From positions 310,001-374,000 of the forward strand of contig NZ_JAPIVG010000004.1 in the NCBI RefSeq assembly GCF_026240095.1: a stretch of 64,000 nt of DNA. Reading direction: 5' to 3'. This stretch comes from Pedobacter sandarakinus. Its GTDB lineage: Bacteria; Bacteroidota; Bacteroidia; Sphingobacteriales; Sphingobacteriaceae. This document shows positions 37,257-47,135 of the stretch, in pieces (the stretch's first letter is position 1; every line of letters begins with the position of its first letter). The position numbers and the translations under genes were made by a program. The notes beneath the pieces are model-generated. The model saw nothing but the letters and a program-made list of their open reading frames with translations, made no database searches and was not told where the DNA came from.

Positions 37257-37295
37257 CGAGACAAACCAGTTTTTAAGCTGTTTGTCTCGTTTTTT
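37257..37295 (+). terminator. Terminator of tRNA-Arg
   Basis: A perfect 10-bp stem (CGAGACAAAC with GTTTGTCTCG) with a 13-nt loop is followed by six T residues. Confidence 0.92.
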
Positions 37296-37375
37296 GTTAA
37301 AAAACAAATAGAATATAATTTGATCAAGGTCTCGGGTAGAGGGCTAACTTGGGCTGGTTGAGCTTCATTAGAGAT

Positions 37376-37401
37376 AAAAAGCAATATTCCGAACATTGCT
37401 T
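37376..37401 (-). terminator. Terminator of the polysaccharide locus operon
   Basis: On the minus strand AAGCAAT pairs with ATTGCTT around a 9-nt loop, followed by TTT. It lies 20 nt after the stop of the last gene of the operon. Confidence 0.7.
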
Positions 37402-37421
37402 AATGTTTCATTGTTGCCCAA

Positions 37422-38999
37422 CTAATCTCTACCTGATGGTTTTGCAACGGCGTGAGCTAATTGGTTTCGCATTTGTGCTACCCGCTCTGGCATTTCCGTT
37501 GCAAGGTTATGCAATTCGGAGGGATCATTATTAAGATTATACAGTTGGTCTGTTTGAGTTAAGCCTGTTTCGATAGCTTTATTATTAAGCCAAGGTGGCG
37601 GCACCTTACTTACAGGAGCAATATACTTCCATTCTGCAATCCTAATTGCTAATGTAAATGATTCTTGTATCATAGACTGCCTCCCAATCTTGGTGTCTCC
37701 CATGAACGCACTTAAAAGATCTTGGCTATCTAAGGCAACTTCTTTAGAGGCGAAGCTTGACCCTACAAGTTTTGCAAGAGAAGCGAAGAGGTCTACCTGG
37801 TTAATTACTGCACTGCTGTGTCCATTTTTAATCCTCAAAGGCCATCGGGTTATCGTTGGCATCCTACTTCCACCTTCGTAAGCACTATACTTCCCTCCCC
37901 TGTATATCCCAGCTGGAGTATGGTTTCCTACTAAACTAGCTGCGCCATCCTCATACCCATCATCGAGTACCGGGCCATTGTCACTTGTAAATATAACTAG
38001 CGTATTCCTATCCAACCCTTTGATACTTAAGGCGTGCATTATTTCCCCAACCATCCAATCCATCTCCACAATTGCGTCGCCACGTGGGCCCATTTTGGTG
38101 GCGCCCACAAATTTTGCATTTGGAGATCTGGGCACATGAATACTAGGCAATGCGTAGTACAGAAAAAAAGGCTGATTCTTACTGGAAGTAATAAATGCTT
38201 GAGCTTGTTTGGACAGTACATTTGCAAAATCCTCATCTTTCCAATATGCCTGATGCCCTCCACTCATATAGCCGATTCTACTGATGCCGTTTACTATTGT
38301 TCCGCTGTGCTGCGCATCGGCTTTCATTTTAAGTAAACCTGGATTTTCCGTTCCTGTTGGGTCGGAGCCAATTCTTTTATTATAGTCGACCAGGATCGGG
38401 TCTGACTGATCTAATTTTGCAACCTGATGATTTTCAACAAAAACTGTGGGTACCCGATCTGCCGTAGCAGGAATGATGAAACTGTAGTCGAAACCAATTT
38501 CGAGGGGGCCGGGTTTAATTTCACTATTCCAGTTTATCTTTCCATCTCCAAGACCCAGGTGCCATTTCCCAACCACGCCTGTTCTATAACCAGCAGCTTT
38601 GAGCATGCTTGCAATAGTTGGCTGATTTTTTGGAATGATGAGTGGTGCATCCCCAGGAAGAATGGCCGCGTTATTTCTAAAAGCATAATTCCCCGTGAGG
38701 AGCGAATATCTTGATGGCGTACAGGTTGAGGCGCTGGAATATGCATTGGTAAACAGTAGTCCTTCACTCGCCAATTTATCAATATTGGGTGTTTTCACAC
38801 CTTTGGCTCCATAGCACCCTAGATCCCCGTAACCCAAATCATCCACATAAATGAGTAAGATGTTTGGTTTTCTTGTTGTCTCTTCATCCCGGTGCACGCA
38901 AGAAACAACCAGTCCTAAAATACATGCTGAAACAAAAGTTAGACCTAATTGGGATTGCACTAAATTAATAACCTTATTCAATAAAAAAGAATGTTTCAT
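37422..38999 (-). CDS. Sulfatase (family S1), lipoprotein, last gene of the locus
   Basis: 525 residues from the ATG at 38999. The signal sequence carries a lipobox (VVSC), so it is probably a surface or periplasmic lipoprotein. The sulfatase fold begins with NILLIYVDDLGYGDLGCYG (metal aspartates). The formylglycine motif is CTPSR with Cys93, which needs maturation by a formylglycine-generating enzyme, absent from this window. GKWHLG, SDNGP and the ending LYNLNNDPSELHNLA complete the S1 pattern. It removes sulfate esters from sugars; the substrate is unknown. Confidence 0.93.
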   Translation of the reverse strand: MKHSFLLNKVINLVQSQLGLTFVSACILGLVVSCVHRDEETTRKPNILLIYVDDLGYGDLGCYGAKGVKTPNIDKLASEGLLFTNAYSSASTCTPSRYSLLTGNYAFRNNAAILPGDAPLIIPKNQPTIASMLKAAGYRTGVVGKWHLGLGDGKINWNSEIKPGPLEIGFDYSFIIPATADRVPTVFVENHQVAKLDQSDPILVDYNKRIGSDPTGTENPGLLKMKADAQHSGTIVNGISRIGYMSGGHQAYWKDEDFANVLSKQAQAFITSSKNQPFFLYYALPSIHVPRSPNAKFVGATKMGPRGDAIVEMDWMVGEIMHALSIKGLDRNTLVIFTSDNGPVLDDGYEDGAASLVGNHTPAGIYRGGKYSAYEGGSRMPTITRWPLRIKNGHSSAVINQVDLFASLAKLVGSSFASKEVALDSQDLLSAFMGDTKIGRQSMIQESFTLAIRIAEWKYIAPVSKVPPPWLNNKAIETGLTQTDQLYNLNNDPSELHNLATEMPERVAQMRNQLAHAVAKPSGRD

Positions 39000-39050
39000 C
39001 CTCATGAGCATATAAATTTATAGATGGTTAGATGACTTACCTAGAACCAA

Positions 39051-40220
39051 TTATTGGCTCGTCGACAGGCTAAATTTACCTAATAAATCAATAAAATCTG
39101 GGTAAGACAAGGGGTTTCTATAATATTCCTGTTTATCATTAAACCCAAAAGTTTTTTGCAAGAAAAGTGGGTTTAAAAACCATGAGGCTGATGTTACTTT
39201 TACATCTTTCTCGTATCCCTGTTGGAAGAGCGGATATGTTGCCCATTTAACATGATAGATTTGATAGTATCGATAAAATGTATTGAGGTAGTGCGGTACG
39301 TACCAATCCTGCGAGCTAAACATCTCTAACCATTGCTTGTAGGGTACTTTTCCATTATTCGCCAGGGCCAGCCATTCGTAAACTTTAAGGTCTGCAGGCA
39401 AATTGTTTTGCCTAATAAATGTCATTCCTTGCTTAGAGGAAGCGATAAGATCGCCGAAATGTTTGTTGTATAACCTGAACATGGAAAATTCTGGAACAAC
39501 AATGGGTTTGCTGGGCATTAATTTCCTTACAAAACTTAATGCCTGATCAATCTGAAGTGTATCTGCAATATGCAAATGCACCGCAAGTCCTTTAATGTCA
39601 GCATTTTCCTGTGCCAGTTTGATCAACCCTAACACCCCGGGTTTCTCCTGTTGGGCTTTCTCAAAAAGGGCAGGCAAGGAACCGGCATAAAAATCAGGCA
39701 TTTTTAGTTGTTGATGACCTTGATAATATGCCCTTACATGCTGTAGCAACCGATTGGTAAAAATAACTAGTGGCACATTGCCATTGCTATTAAATTGCAG
39801 GTCAGACTCCATTGTTTCAAGGTTTGGTTCGTTACCCAATTTAAAAGTTTTAATGTAAGGCGCTACCCGGTCCAAAATCTCATCCACTACGGTAAAGTAT
39901 TCCTTCTCTTGAGCGGAATCTGGTAAGGGCATTAACTGTTTTCGGGCTTTGAAGTCCCACCTAAAACCAAAAGCAATTTCATAGCCCATTTTACCCGCAT
40001 CTATAACTTTTTGCAATGCGGTGTCCGTTTTTGGGTGGAGTTTGCCTTCGACATAATCCAAAATACGTGGCGTAGTCCTAATGAGTTTAACATTAAGTTT
40101 TTTTACGTAGTTCAGGTCGATGTTCTCGGGATTGTGGTTAAAATTTAAGCCCAGTTGTTGCGCACTAACCTTCGAAAGAAACAAGGTTGTAAGTAACAAT
40201 ACTATCACTACTTTCTTCAT
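39051..40220 (-). CDS. Exported TIM-barrel protein, candidate new clan-A-like glycoside hydrolase (paralogue A)
   Basis: 389 residues with a signal peptide ending SKVSAQ. I cannot assign a named family. Motifs typical of retaining clan GH-A barrels are visible: LGNEPNLE with E131 as likely acid/base, and VVPEFSMF with E244 as likely nucleophile. It is homologous over its length to the protein at 47136-48359 (GFRWDF/NLKFDF, GNEP, VHLH/DIHSH, EFS). The start overlaps the GH43 stop by four bases, so the two are coupled. It may cleave the locus glycan. Confidence 0.75.
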   Translation of the reverse strand: MKKVVIVLLLTTLFLSKVSAQQLGLNFNHNPENIDLNYVKKLNVKLIRTTPRILDYVEGKLHPKTDTALQKVIDAGKMGYEIAFGFRWDFKARKQLMPLPDSAQEKEYFTVVDEILDRVAPYIKTFKLGNEPNLETMESDLQFNSNGNVPLVIFTNRLLQHVRAYYQGHQQLKMPDFYAGSLPALFEKAQQEKPGVLGLIKLAQENADIKGLAVHLHIADTLQIDQALSFVRKLMPSKPIVVPEFSMFRLYNKHFGDLIASSKQGMTFIRQNNLPADLKVYEWLALANNGKVPYKQWLEMFSSQDWYVPHYLNTFYRYYQIYHVKWATYPLFQQGYEKDVKVTSASWFLNPLFLQKTFGFNDKQEYYRNPLSYPDFIDLLGKFSLSTSQ

Positions 40221-41395
40221 TTGATCGATTTTAGGTCGCCGTAAAAGATCCTGGCTCGTTCTGCATCAGGCATTAGCTTATTATTAACCCATTTCATCGG
40301 CACTACTGCCGGCCTGCATGTTACGTCAAATTTGGTTCCCATAATCCCCCTTGGATTGAAAAATGTGGTCGACCACCAATTATTTCTTGCATCCTTAAAT
40401 AAGTTATTATGTCCACCTTCCAGAATTGCCGGATATCGCGGTCCGTATGGGCCGTATATATTTGTAGATTCTGCCACAACAACATCGTAGCTATATAACG
40501 CTTTATCTTTTTTCTCATCTCGGAGATAAGTAAACGTTCCATCTGGTTTTTTTATCGACCAAACAGTCTGCAGAAGTTGGTATTTTCCGTTGTATTTATC
40601 TAGCCAAACCCCCTCTATATAAGGTTCGGTTTCGTAGGGTGTTTCCCTAAAATTTCGAAATGGCTCTGCAATGTTGCTAAGGTCTGCATTCATTTTTGCA
40701 ATGTAGTGGTTATGCCCTACCAAATAAACCTCGCCTGTGGTGTCTTCAAAAATTCCCAGATCTATGTTTGGAAAAATCGCTTTATCCTGGTTGCCTTTAA
40801 TATTTCGGTATGGCCCTTCGGGTTTTCCCGACACGCTTTCGAGTACGAAAGACCCATTTGCACCATTTAGACAGGCCGCAAGTAACCATTTTTTCTGACT
40901 TTTGATGTAATGAAGTTCTGGTGCCCAAACCGCCCTATAAATTGAATCCAATGGATCTCCATTTAATGATTTTGATCCGGGTTTAATTGGTTTTCCTTTC
41001 TTTTGCCACGGGGCGGCATCCTTATCGAAGGTCCAGATTGCACCCAAAGCTTCCCATGATTTCATATCTTTAGATCGCCAGAGATACAACCCATCGTTGT
41101 AGTCCCAACAGTGGATCTGACCAGGAAAAATGCGCCCTGGTGAAGCCGTGGTTCCCGTTAAGTAGAAGTAGTTATCTGGACCTTTTGTTACGTAGGTATC
41201 CCGCATCCAAATGTCCAATATGGGTTTAACAGACGATGGCATTTTAAGCGTACTGTTTCCAACTGGTGCAACCGGATTGCTAAAGGCTGGTTTTGATGGT
41301 CTTTCTTTAATTGTTTGGGCGTGCAAAAAAAAATGTTGCCCCAAAAGCAGCAGTAGCACTTTGGCTACTCTACTGCAAAATACATTTACCGACAT
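40217..41395 (-). CDS. Glycoside hydrolase family 43
   Basis: 392-residue five-bladed propeller glycosidase with an export signal ending FLHAQ. The general base is D66 in IWMRDTYV. The WAPELHYI motif is diagnostic of GH43. LGIFEDTTGEVYLVGHN carries the pKa-modulating aspartate, and YIEGVWLDKYNGKYQLL the acid glutamate. GH43 enzymes remove arabinose, xylose or galactose units by inversion. The subfamily is not readable by eye. The gene is coupled to the next one by an ATGA overlap. Confidence 0.92.
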   Translation of the reverse strand: MSVNVFCSRVAKVLLLLLGQHFFLHAQTIKERPSKPAFSNPVAPVGNSTLKMPSSVKPILDIWMRDTYVTKGPDNYFYLTGTTASPGRIFPGQIHCWDYNDGLYLWRSKDMKSWEALGAIWTFDKDAAPWQKKGKPIKPGSKSLNGDPLDSIYRAVWAPELHYIKSQKKWLLAACLNGANGSFVLESVSGKPEGPYRNIKGNQDKAIFPNIDLGIFEDTTGEVYLVGHNHYIAKMNADLSNIAEPFRNFRETPYETEPYIEGVWLDKYNGKYQLLQTVWSIKKPDGTFTYLRDEKKDKALYSYDVVVAESTNIYGPYGPRYPAILEGGHNNLFKDARNNWWSTTFFNPRGIMGTKFDVTCRPAVVPMKWVNNKLMPDAERARIFYGDLKSIK

Positions 41396-41408
41396 CTAAT
41401 CTCTGTTT

Positions 41409-42473
41409 CTATTTATTTTTTACTTCATTTATTCTTTTTATAGTTTCGACTTCTGATGCACTAAATGGCGTTCCATCTTTCCTTAAGATATCATGAAACC
41501 AAAGTTCTGGCTCTCTACCATCTGGCATTGGTGTATCCCAAGCGTAAATGGTATTGGTTTTACCTGAAACAAATCCCCAGTTTATAGCACCAATTTTTTC
41601 TTCTTTTAAGAGGGGCATAATGTTCGAAAAAAGACTGCCATTTCTCCTCGCCATATACTCCGAGCAGATGATTGGTCTGTCATACTTTTTCAGTGCTGCT
41701 ATCTCGTTTTTATGGTTATCAGTGTAGGCATAGTTATGATAGGTAATGATATCAGAATTTTCTAGCTGAAACTGATTGAGTACTTTAAATTTTTCTCCAT
41801 GGTTCCAGATGGCAGAAGTTATTGGCTGCTGGGTATCAATTTGTTTCGCCCATTGAAATACTGCCTTTAAAAGTGGAAGACTTTTATCGAAATTTTTGTT
41901 ATTCCCTGGTTCGTTATATAAATCCCATGCTAAAATGCGATTGTCATTTTTAAAGGTTTCCATGACATCTTTTACATAGCTCTCCAAAACATTCAATAAC
42001 TCGGGTTCGCTATAAAGCTTTGTTCCCGGATCTCTTACCCAGCCACTATTATGGACACCTGGTTTTGGTTCAGGCTGATTTCCTGCTGCATAGCTATCAT
42101 TCCAGCAATCGTCGAAAAATACAAAAATGGTTTTTATTCCATGTTTTTGAGAAATGGATAGGTATTGATCTAACCTTTTCTTGAAACCCGCTTTGTCTGT
42201 AGTCCATAACAGGTGGTGCAGATAGACTCTCATGGTATTAAATCCAAGGTTGGAGGCCCATCCCAATTCTCTATCGATGGTTTGTGGATCAAAAGTTGCC
42301 GATTGAAACATCTCCAATTGGTTAATTGCGGTACTAGGCTGAAAATTACAGCCCCTTGGCCAAGCTTGTTTCTTATACCATTCATTGGCCTTTGCGGCAG
42401 ACCATTTCTGATTTTGTCCATTTACAGAAGCTGCTAGGAATAACATCAAAACAATCAGGATATTTCTTTTCAT
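41409..42473 (-). CDS. GH5-like clan-A glycoside hydrolase
   Basis: 354 residues with a signal peptide ending ASVNGQ. The TIM barrel has the retaining-clan acid/base E188 in WDLYNEPGN and the nucleophile E272 in IICSEYMARR. The RVYLHHLLW block and HNYAY match GH5-like cellulase-fold proteins often annotated as 1,4-beta-xylanase in Bacteroidota. The exact family (GH5 or a related clan-A group) needs a profile search. It lies between SusD and GH43 with short gaps. Confidence 0.85.
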   Translation of the reverse strand: MKRNILIVLMLFLAASVNGQNQKWSAAKANEWYKKQAWPRGCNFQPSTAINQLEMFQSATFDPQTIDRELGWASNLGFNTMRVYLHHLLWTTDKAGFKKRLDQYLSISQKHGIKTIFVFFDDCWNDSYAAGNQPEPKPGVHNSGWVRDPGTKLYSEPELLNVLESYVKDVMETFKNDNRILAWDLYNEPGNNKNFDKSLPLLKAVFQWAKQIDTQQPITSAIWNHGEKFKVLNQFQLENSDIITYHNYAYTDNHKNEIAALKKYDRPIICSEYMARRNGSLFSNIMPLLKEEKIGAINWGFVSGKTNTIYAWDTPMPDGREPELWFHDILRKDGTPFSASEVETIKRINEVKNK

Positions 42474-42533
42474 ATTTTATGGATTTTAGATTAAAAATTG
42501 GGAATGGCAGATACCATTCCCATTGTGAGCATA

Positions 42534-44021
42534 TTAATAACCCGGGTTTTGAACGATCAAATTATTGGCTTGTATTTCAGATTGTGGAATGGGGAACAAT
42601 AGCTTATTGTTGGTCGCTAAATTTGCACTGATGCCCCTTGAGATTGCTGCAGACAAGAATGTTCCCTGCCTGATTAAATCTTCACGGCGCTTACCCTCAC
42701 TAATGAATTCCCATCCACGCTCTCTAAATATGGCATCTCTAAAAGCATCTTTGGTTGGGGCATCTGTTAAGGTAAGGTTATTAATACCGGCTCTAGCCCG
42801 CACTTGGTTTATCAACGAAAAACATTCCGTGCTTGGCACTGCCGAAAGCTCATTAAGTGCCTCAGCCCTGGCCATTAAAATATCGGCATACCTAAGCAAT
42901 GGCACATCGTTCCCACTGTTATTTCCAATGGTTGCGTTATCAAAATATTTGAAACTTCGGGCATTGTCTCCTGTAAGGATATTGATGGTAGCGTTGCTTG
43001 AGTTAATGTAGCTGGTACAAATTAATGAACGTCTCCTATCGTTGGCTGCCATGCTGTTTACAAACGCTGTACGTAAACGATACTGGGTGGCGAAGTTAGA
43101 CATGGTAGCCTGGTAAATAAATTCGGGAACTTGTGGTGTGCTCTTAAAAGCCGGAGGAAGTGCACCTGCCATAAACCAATTGCCGAAATCAACCTCATTT
43201 CTACAAGGAAGTACCAACATCATTTCCTTATTATTAATGCCTTCATTTTCTACCTTAAACAGATCTTTAAACTGCAACTGAGTTGTAGAATAGTAGTTAA
43301 AATCGATAACCGCTTTTGCTGCATCTGCTGCCTTTTGCCACTGTTTGGTGTTTAGAAAGAACTTTGCAAGTATACCATTTGCATTTCCTTTATTAAACCT
43401 ACCGTAAGCTTCCTCCCTTCCGGGGTCTGGAAGATCTGCAATCGATTGAGAGATTTCCCCTTCGATAAAAGCTTTCATCTCATCATCAGTTGCCCTTGCT
43501 AAATTAGCATCCTGTGAAGTGCTTGTTCTTAATGGAACTGGCCCAAACCAGTTGTAAAGTATTGCGTAAGCATGGGCCCTAAGCACTCTTGCCTCTGCCC
43601 TGAACAGGCGCTTCCTGGCATCTGAAGTGTTAACGTTATCAATATTTTCAATTACCCCGTTGGCATCTCTAATACACCTGTAGTTTGGTGCCCAAACATC
43701 GGCCTGAAAGGTAAGCAAATCAGTATTCCATGTAAAATTGATAATTGGAAGCAATTGTGCATTCTCGGCACCTCCAGAATTGAAGGCCATATCTGTACAA
43801 ACCTCTGAATCGTTAATTACAAACCTGGAATTCTGCTGTGTTTGTTGCTCGGCATATGCAGAAAAGAGCAGCGAGCGGATGCCGTTTTCTGAAGTGAGTA
43901 CATTGCTGGGTGCAAATTCTGAATTCGGAGACACCTCCAGCATCTTTTTACAAGAGGTCTGTAACATAAGCAGACCAATCAGGCACATATATATCGAAAT
44001 ATTTTTCATGTTATTTTTCAT
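42534..44021 (-). CDS. SusD/RagB family outer-membrane lipoprotein
   Basis: 495-residue glycan-binding partner of SusC. The lipobox LQTSCKK gives lipidation and surface exposure. The TPR-like N-terminal part includes the SusD pattern EARVLRAHAYAILYNWFGPVPL near residues 140-165. The C-terminal part ends with the family block REDLIRQGTF and LLFPIPQSEIQANN. Its start lies five bases after the SusC stop. Together they form a lid-and-barrel importer. Confidence 0.95.
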   Translation of the reverse strand: MKNNMKNISIYMCLIGLLMLQTSCKKMLEVSPNSEFAPSNVLTSENGIRSLLFSAYAEQQTQQNSRFVINDSEVCTDMAFNSGGAENAQLLPIINFTWNTDLLTFQADVWAPNYRCIRDANGVIENIDNVNTSDARKRLFRAEARVLRAHAYAILYNWFGPVPLRTSTSQDANLARATDDEMKAFIEGEISQSIADLPDPGREEAYGRFNKGNANGILAKFFLNTKQWQKAADAAKAVIDFNYYSTTQLQFKDLFKVENEGINNKEMMLVLPCRNEVDFGNWFMAGALPPAFKSTPQVPEFIYQATMSNFATQYRLRTAFVNSMAANDRRRSLICTSYINSSNATINILTGDNARSFKYFDNATIGNNSGNDVPLLRYADILMARAEALNELSAVPSTECFSLINQVRARAGINNLTLTDAPTKDAFRDAIFRERGWEFISEGKRREDLIRQGTFLSAAISRGISANLATNNKLLFPIPQSEIQANNLIVQNPGY

Positions 44022-44026
44022 TTTAA

Positions 44027-47000
44027 TTAAAGCTGAAGATTAATACCACAGGTGAAGGTTCGGGTTAAAGGATAGGAATTGTAGTCTACCCTTAAAATAT
44101 CATCACCAATAGCATTCACCGCCGGATCGGCGCCTTTGTAATTTGTAATCGTGTACAAGTTTTGTCCGTTTACAAAGATTACCGCATTGCTGATAAATTT
44201 ATTCTTCGGAAGCGGCAGCTTATAGGATAGTCTTACCGCCTGGAGCCTTAAATATGAAGCATCTTCCACAGTTTTGTTATTTACCTGCCTTTGCCCCTGC
44301 ACGTCGCCTGGAATAAAAGATGGGAATTCATTGCTTGGATTAGTGGCAGTCCATCTATTCAGGTAGAGATCAGCCAACTTATTTCTTCTAAAATCTACAG
44401 GATAATAAGAATCTACCAAACTACTATTAAGCATTTTGGCGCCATGAGAGCCTTCTAAGAAAACTGCCAGCGATAGTTCTTTGTAACTCACATTAGTATT
44501 AAATCCATAATAAAAATCTGGAAGTGAGTTGCCTAAAATTACGCGATCTTGAGGATTGATGAGTCTGTTTCCATCGATGTCTCTGTATTTAAAATCCCCA
44601 GGCCTAACACCAGGCTGAGCAGTAGAAAAATCATCACCAGTTTGCCAAACACCATCTATAATGTATCCATAAAATGAACCCATCGATTCGCCTGGCCTTA
44701 GAATGCTATACTCTCCGATACTACCGGGGCCGGTACCTATAAACTGGGTTACCCTACCAAGACTAAGGATTTTATTTTTTAGCGTGGTGAGGTTGAATCC
44801 GGCATCCCACTTTACCTTATCTCCATTCAATATTGTTCCATTCAGTGAAAATTCCATACCAGAATTCTTCATGCTTCCTACATTCTCTGTTCTTGCTCCA
44901 AAGCCAGTACTTAATGGTTGAGGAACACTATATAGTAAATTAGATGTTTTTCGCTGATAGTATTCTACTGTTCCGGAAATTCTTGATTTAAAAAAGGCAA
45001 AATCTAATCCAAAATCGAGCTGACGTGCTGATTCCCATTGCAACGCAGGATTTGGACTACGTGAAGGGGCAAGGGAGCTTGCTCTTTGACCATTGAACAC
45101 GGCATCTCTTCCTCCAGCGTAGGTAGTGAAATACAGGTAATTAACGTTAGGCTGATTGCCGATGGCACCATAGCTGGCCCTAAGTTTTAAATCATCGATA
45201 AAGGTTGCGGCCTTAAGGAAGTTTTCTTCTTTTACTTTCCAAGCCAACGCTGCAGAAGGAAAGAAGCCAAACCTATTCTCTGGCCCAAACCTGGCAGAAC
45301 CATCTGCTCTGAAAGATGCGGTAAAAAGGTATTTGCCCATGAAAGAATAATTAACCCGTCCAAGGTAAGACAATAGTATATTTTCCTGAACACCGTTAGA
45401 TACGCCATTGAGGGTAGAGACTCCTGATCCTAATGCATAGTAGGTAAGGTCGGGAAGGGCAAAAGACCTGGCGTTGGCGACCAAAGAACTAGAGGTGTAC
45501 CGTTCATATGTAGCTCCGCCGACAGCAGAAATGCGGTGGTGTCCGAATTCTTCGTTATAATTAAGTGTGCCCTCGAAAAGGTAATATCCACGCTTTCCGT
45601 CCCTTACATCAGCATAGCCTCCATAAGATGCGCCAGTTAAGGTCGACGGATCAATCCAGAATGATCTCATGGTATTGTTGAAATCAGCGCCCAATTTACC
45701 TTTGATGGAAAACGTTGGTGCAATAAAATATTCTCCATAGATATTTCCAAAAGTACGGTAGGTATCTCCTATAGAATACTGCCCATTTATTACAGCCAAT
45801 GGATTATCCATCGGTGCCATAAGTGGCGAGCGGTAATAACTGCCATCTGGATTATATGCTGGTGAAGTAGGATCGTAATTTTGGGCCATATACAAAGCGC
45901 TGGCATTATCATTTAACCCCGTTCCGTTAGCATTATAATTATCCCTGTTGTAAGATGTGGTAAGGCTTAGCCCGACATTGTATTTCGATGCTATTCCGTT
46001 TTCGATATTTACCTTGGCATTGTAGCGCTTAGTGGCTGAATTGAGCATAATACCATCTTGACCAAAATACCCTGCCGAGATGTAAAACTTGGTGTTGTTA
46101 CCACCGCCGCTGAAAGAAATATCATGCGACTGTATCGGGGCATTTCGCAATAGTAAGCCTTGCCAGTCGGTATTGTAATTTGTTCCGGTAACAAGCGGAT
46201 AATTTGCGGTGTTTAGGTTATTTTCGTTTATAATACCATTGATTGTTCTGGTGTATTCCTCGCCGTTCATAAAGCGCTGGGTATTGGCAACCCTTTGTTG
46301 TCCGTAGCTGCCATTATAAGATACATTGATCTTGCCCTCCTTGCCTTTTTTTGTTGTGATTAAAACCACACCATTGGCACCCCTTGAACCATAGATTGCT
46401 GTAGCAGATGCATCTTTAAGAATCTCGATGGATGCAATGTCTGATGGATTGAGTGCATTGAGCGGAGATCTGTTGTTTGGGTTGCTGGTTGCGCCACCTG
46501 TACTGGCCGCACCAATTGCAGCCGCATCATTGATCGGCATTCCACCCACTACATAAAGAGGCGCATTGTTGCCCGTAATTGAAGTTATACCACGTATCTG
46601 CACACTCATAGCGGCGCCAGGTTCTCCACTTTTTTGGTAGATCTGCACACCAGGGGTACGACCCTGCAGTGATTGCTGGAGGTTTATGTTGGCACCCTTG
46701 GTAAGATCTTCAGCTTTTATTGAAGCCACAGAACCTGTAAGATCGCTTTTCCTTACTGTTCCATACCCAATAACTACGACTTCATTCAAAGTCTTATCTT
46801 CCGATTCGAGCACTACATTCACCTGCGTTCGGCCATTAACGTCTACTTCTTTCGTTGCATAGCCCAAGAAGCTGAATATAAGCGTCTCGTTGGTACCGTT
46901 TAGGCCGATCGTATAATTTCCTTTATTATCAGAAACCGCACCTCCGGCCGAATTTTTTACCTTCACACTTACCCCAGGCAATCCTCCCCCACTTCGATCG

Positions 47001-47116
47001 GTAATTTTGCCACTAACTGCTGTCTTTTGCGCATAGAGCCCAAAGGATAAGACAATCAGGAAAAACATGAGCAGAAACTTGAGACTGCTAATGAATTGCG
47101 TATTGATTTTGTTCAT
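44027..47116 (-). CDS. SusC/RagA family TonB-linked outer-membrane transporter
   Basis: 1029 residues from the ATG at 47116; the longer frame from 47164 adds a stretch before the signal peptide. After the signal (SFGLYAQ) comes a CarboxypepD_reg domain (VSGKITDRSGGGLPGVSVKVKN), the SusC-typical VVIGYGTVRKSDLTGSV, the plug domain with GANGVVLITTKKG, then the 22-strand barrel. It imports oligosaccharides with SusD, powered by TonB-ExbBD (not in this window). Confidence 0.96.
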   Translation of the reverse strand: MNKINTQFISSLKFLLMFFLIVLSFGLYAQKTAVSGKITDRSGGGLPGVSVKVKNSAGGAVSDNKGNYTIGLNGTNETLIFSFLGYATKEVDVNGRTQVNVVLESEDKTLNEVVVIGYGTVRKSDLTGSVASIKAEDLTKGANINLQQSLQGRTPGVQIYQKSGEPGAAMSVQIRGITSITGNNAPLYVVGGMPINDAAAIGAASTGGATSNPNNRSPLNALNPSDIASIEILKDASATAIYGSRGANGVVLITTKKGKEGKINVSYNGSYGQQRVANTQRFMNGEEYTRTINGIINENNLNTANYPLVTGTNYNTDWQGLLLRNAPIQSHDISFSGGGNNTKFYISAGYFGQDGIMLNSATKRYNAKVNIENGIASKYNVGLSLTTSYNRDNYNANGTGLNDNASALYMAQNYDPTSPAYNPDGSYYRSPLMAPMDNPLAVINGQYSIGDTYRTFGNIYGEYFIAPTFSIKGKLGADFNNTMRSFWIDPSTLTGASYGGYADVRDGKRGYYLFEGTLNYNEEFGHHRISAVGGATYERYTSSSLVANARSFALPDLTYYALGSGVSTLNGVSNGVQENILLSYLGRVNYSFMGKYLFTASFRADGSARFGPENRFGFFPSAALAWKVKEENFLKAATFIDDLKLRASYGAIGNQPNVNYLYFTTYAGGRDAVFNGQRASSLAPSRSPNPALQWESARQLDFGLDFAFFKSRISGTVEYYQRKTSNLLYSVPQPLSTGFGARTENVGSMKNSGMEFSLNGTILNGDKVKWDAGFNLTTLKNKILSLGRVTQFIGTGPGSIGEYSILRPGESMGSFYGYIIDGVWQTGDDFSTAQPGVRPGDFKYRDIDGNRLINPQDRVILGNSLPDFYYGFNTNVSYKELSLAVFLEGSHGAKMLNSSLVDSYYPVDFRRNKLADLYLNRWTATNPSNEFPSFIPGDVQGQRQVNNKTVEDASYLRLQAVRLSYKLPLPKNKFISNAVIFVNGQNLYTITNYKGADPAVNAIGDDILRVDYNSYPLTRTFTCGINLQL

Positions 47117-47135
47117 ATTATATATATTTATTTGG

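Noticed and set aside
37079-37396. 105-codon reverse frame across the tRNA-Arg region
   Set aside because: It covers the tRNA and its terminator on the opposite strand and shows no motif.
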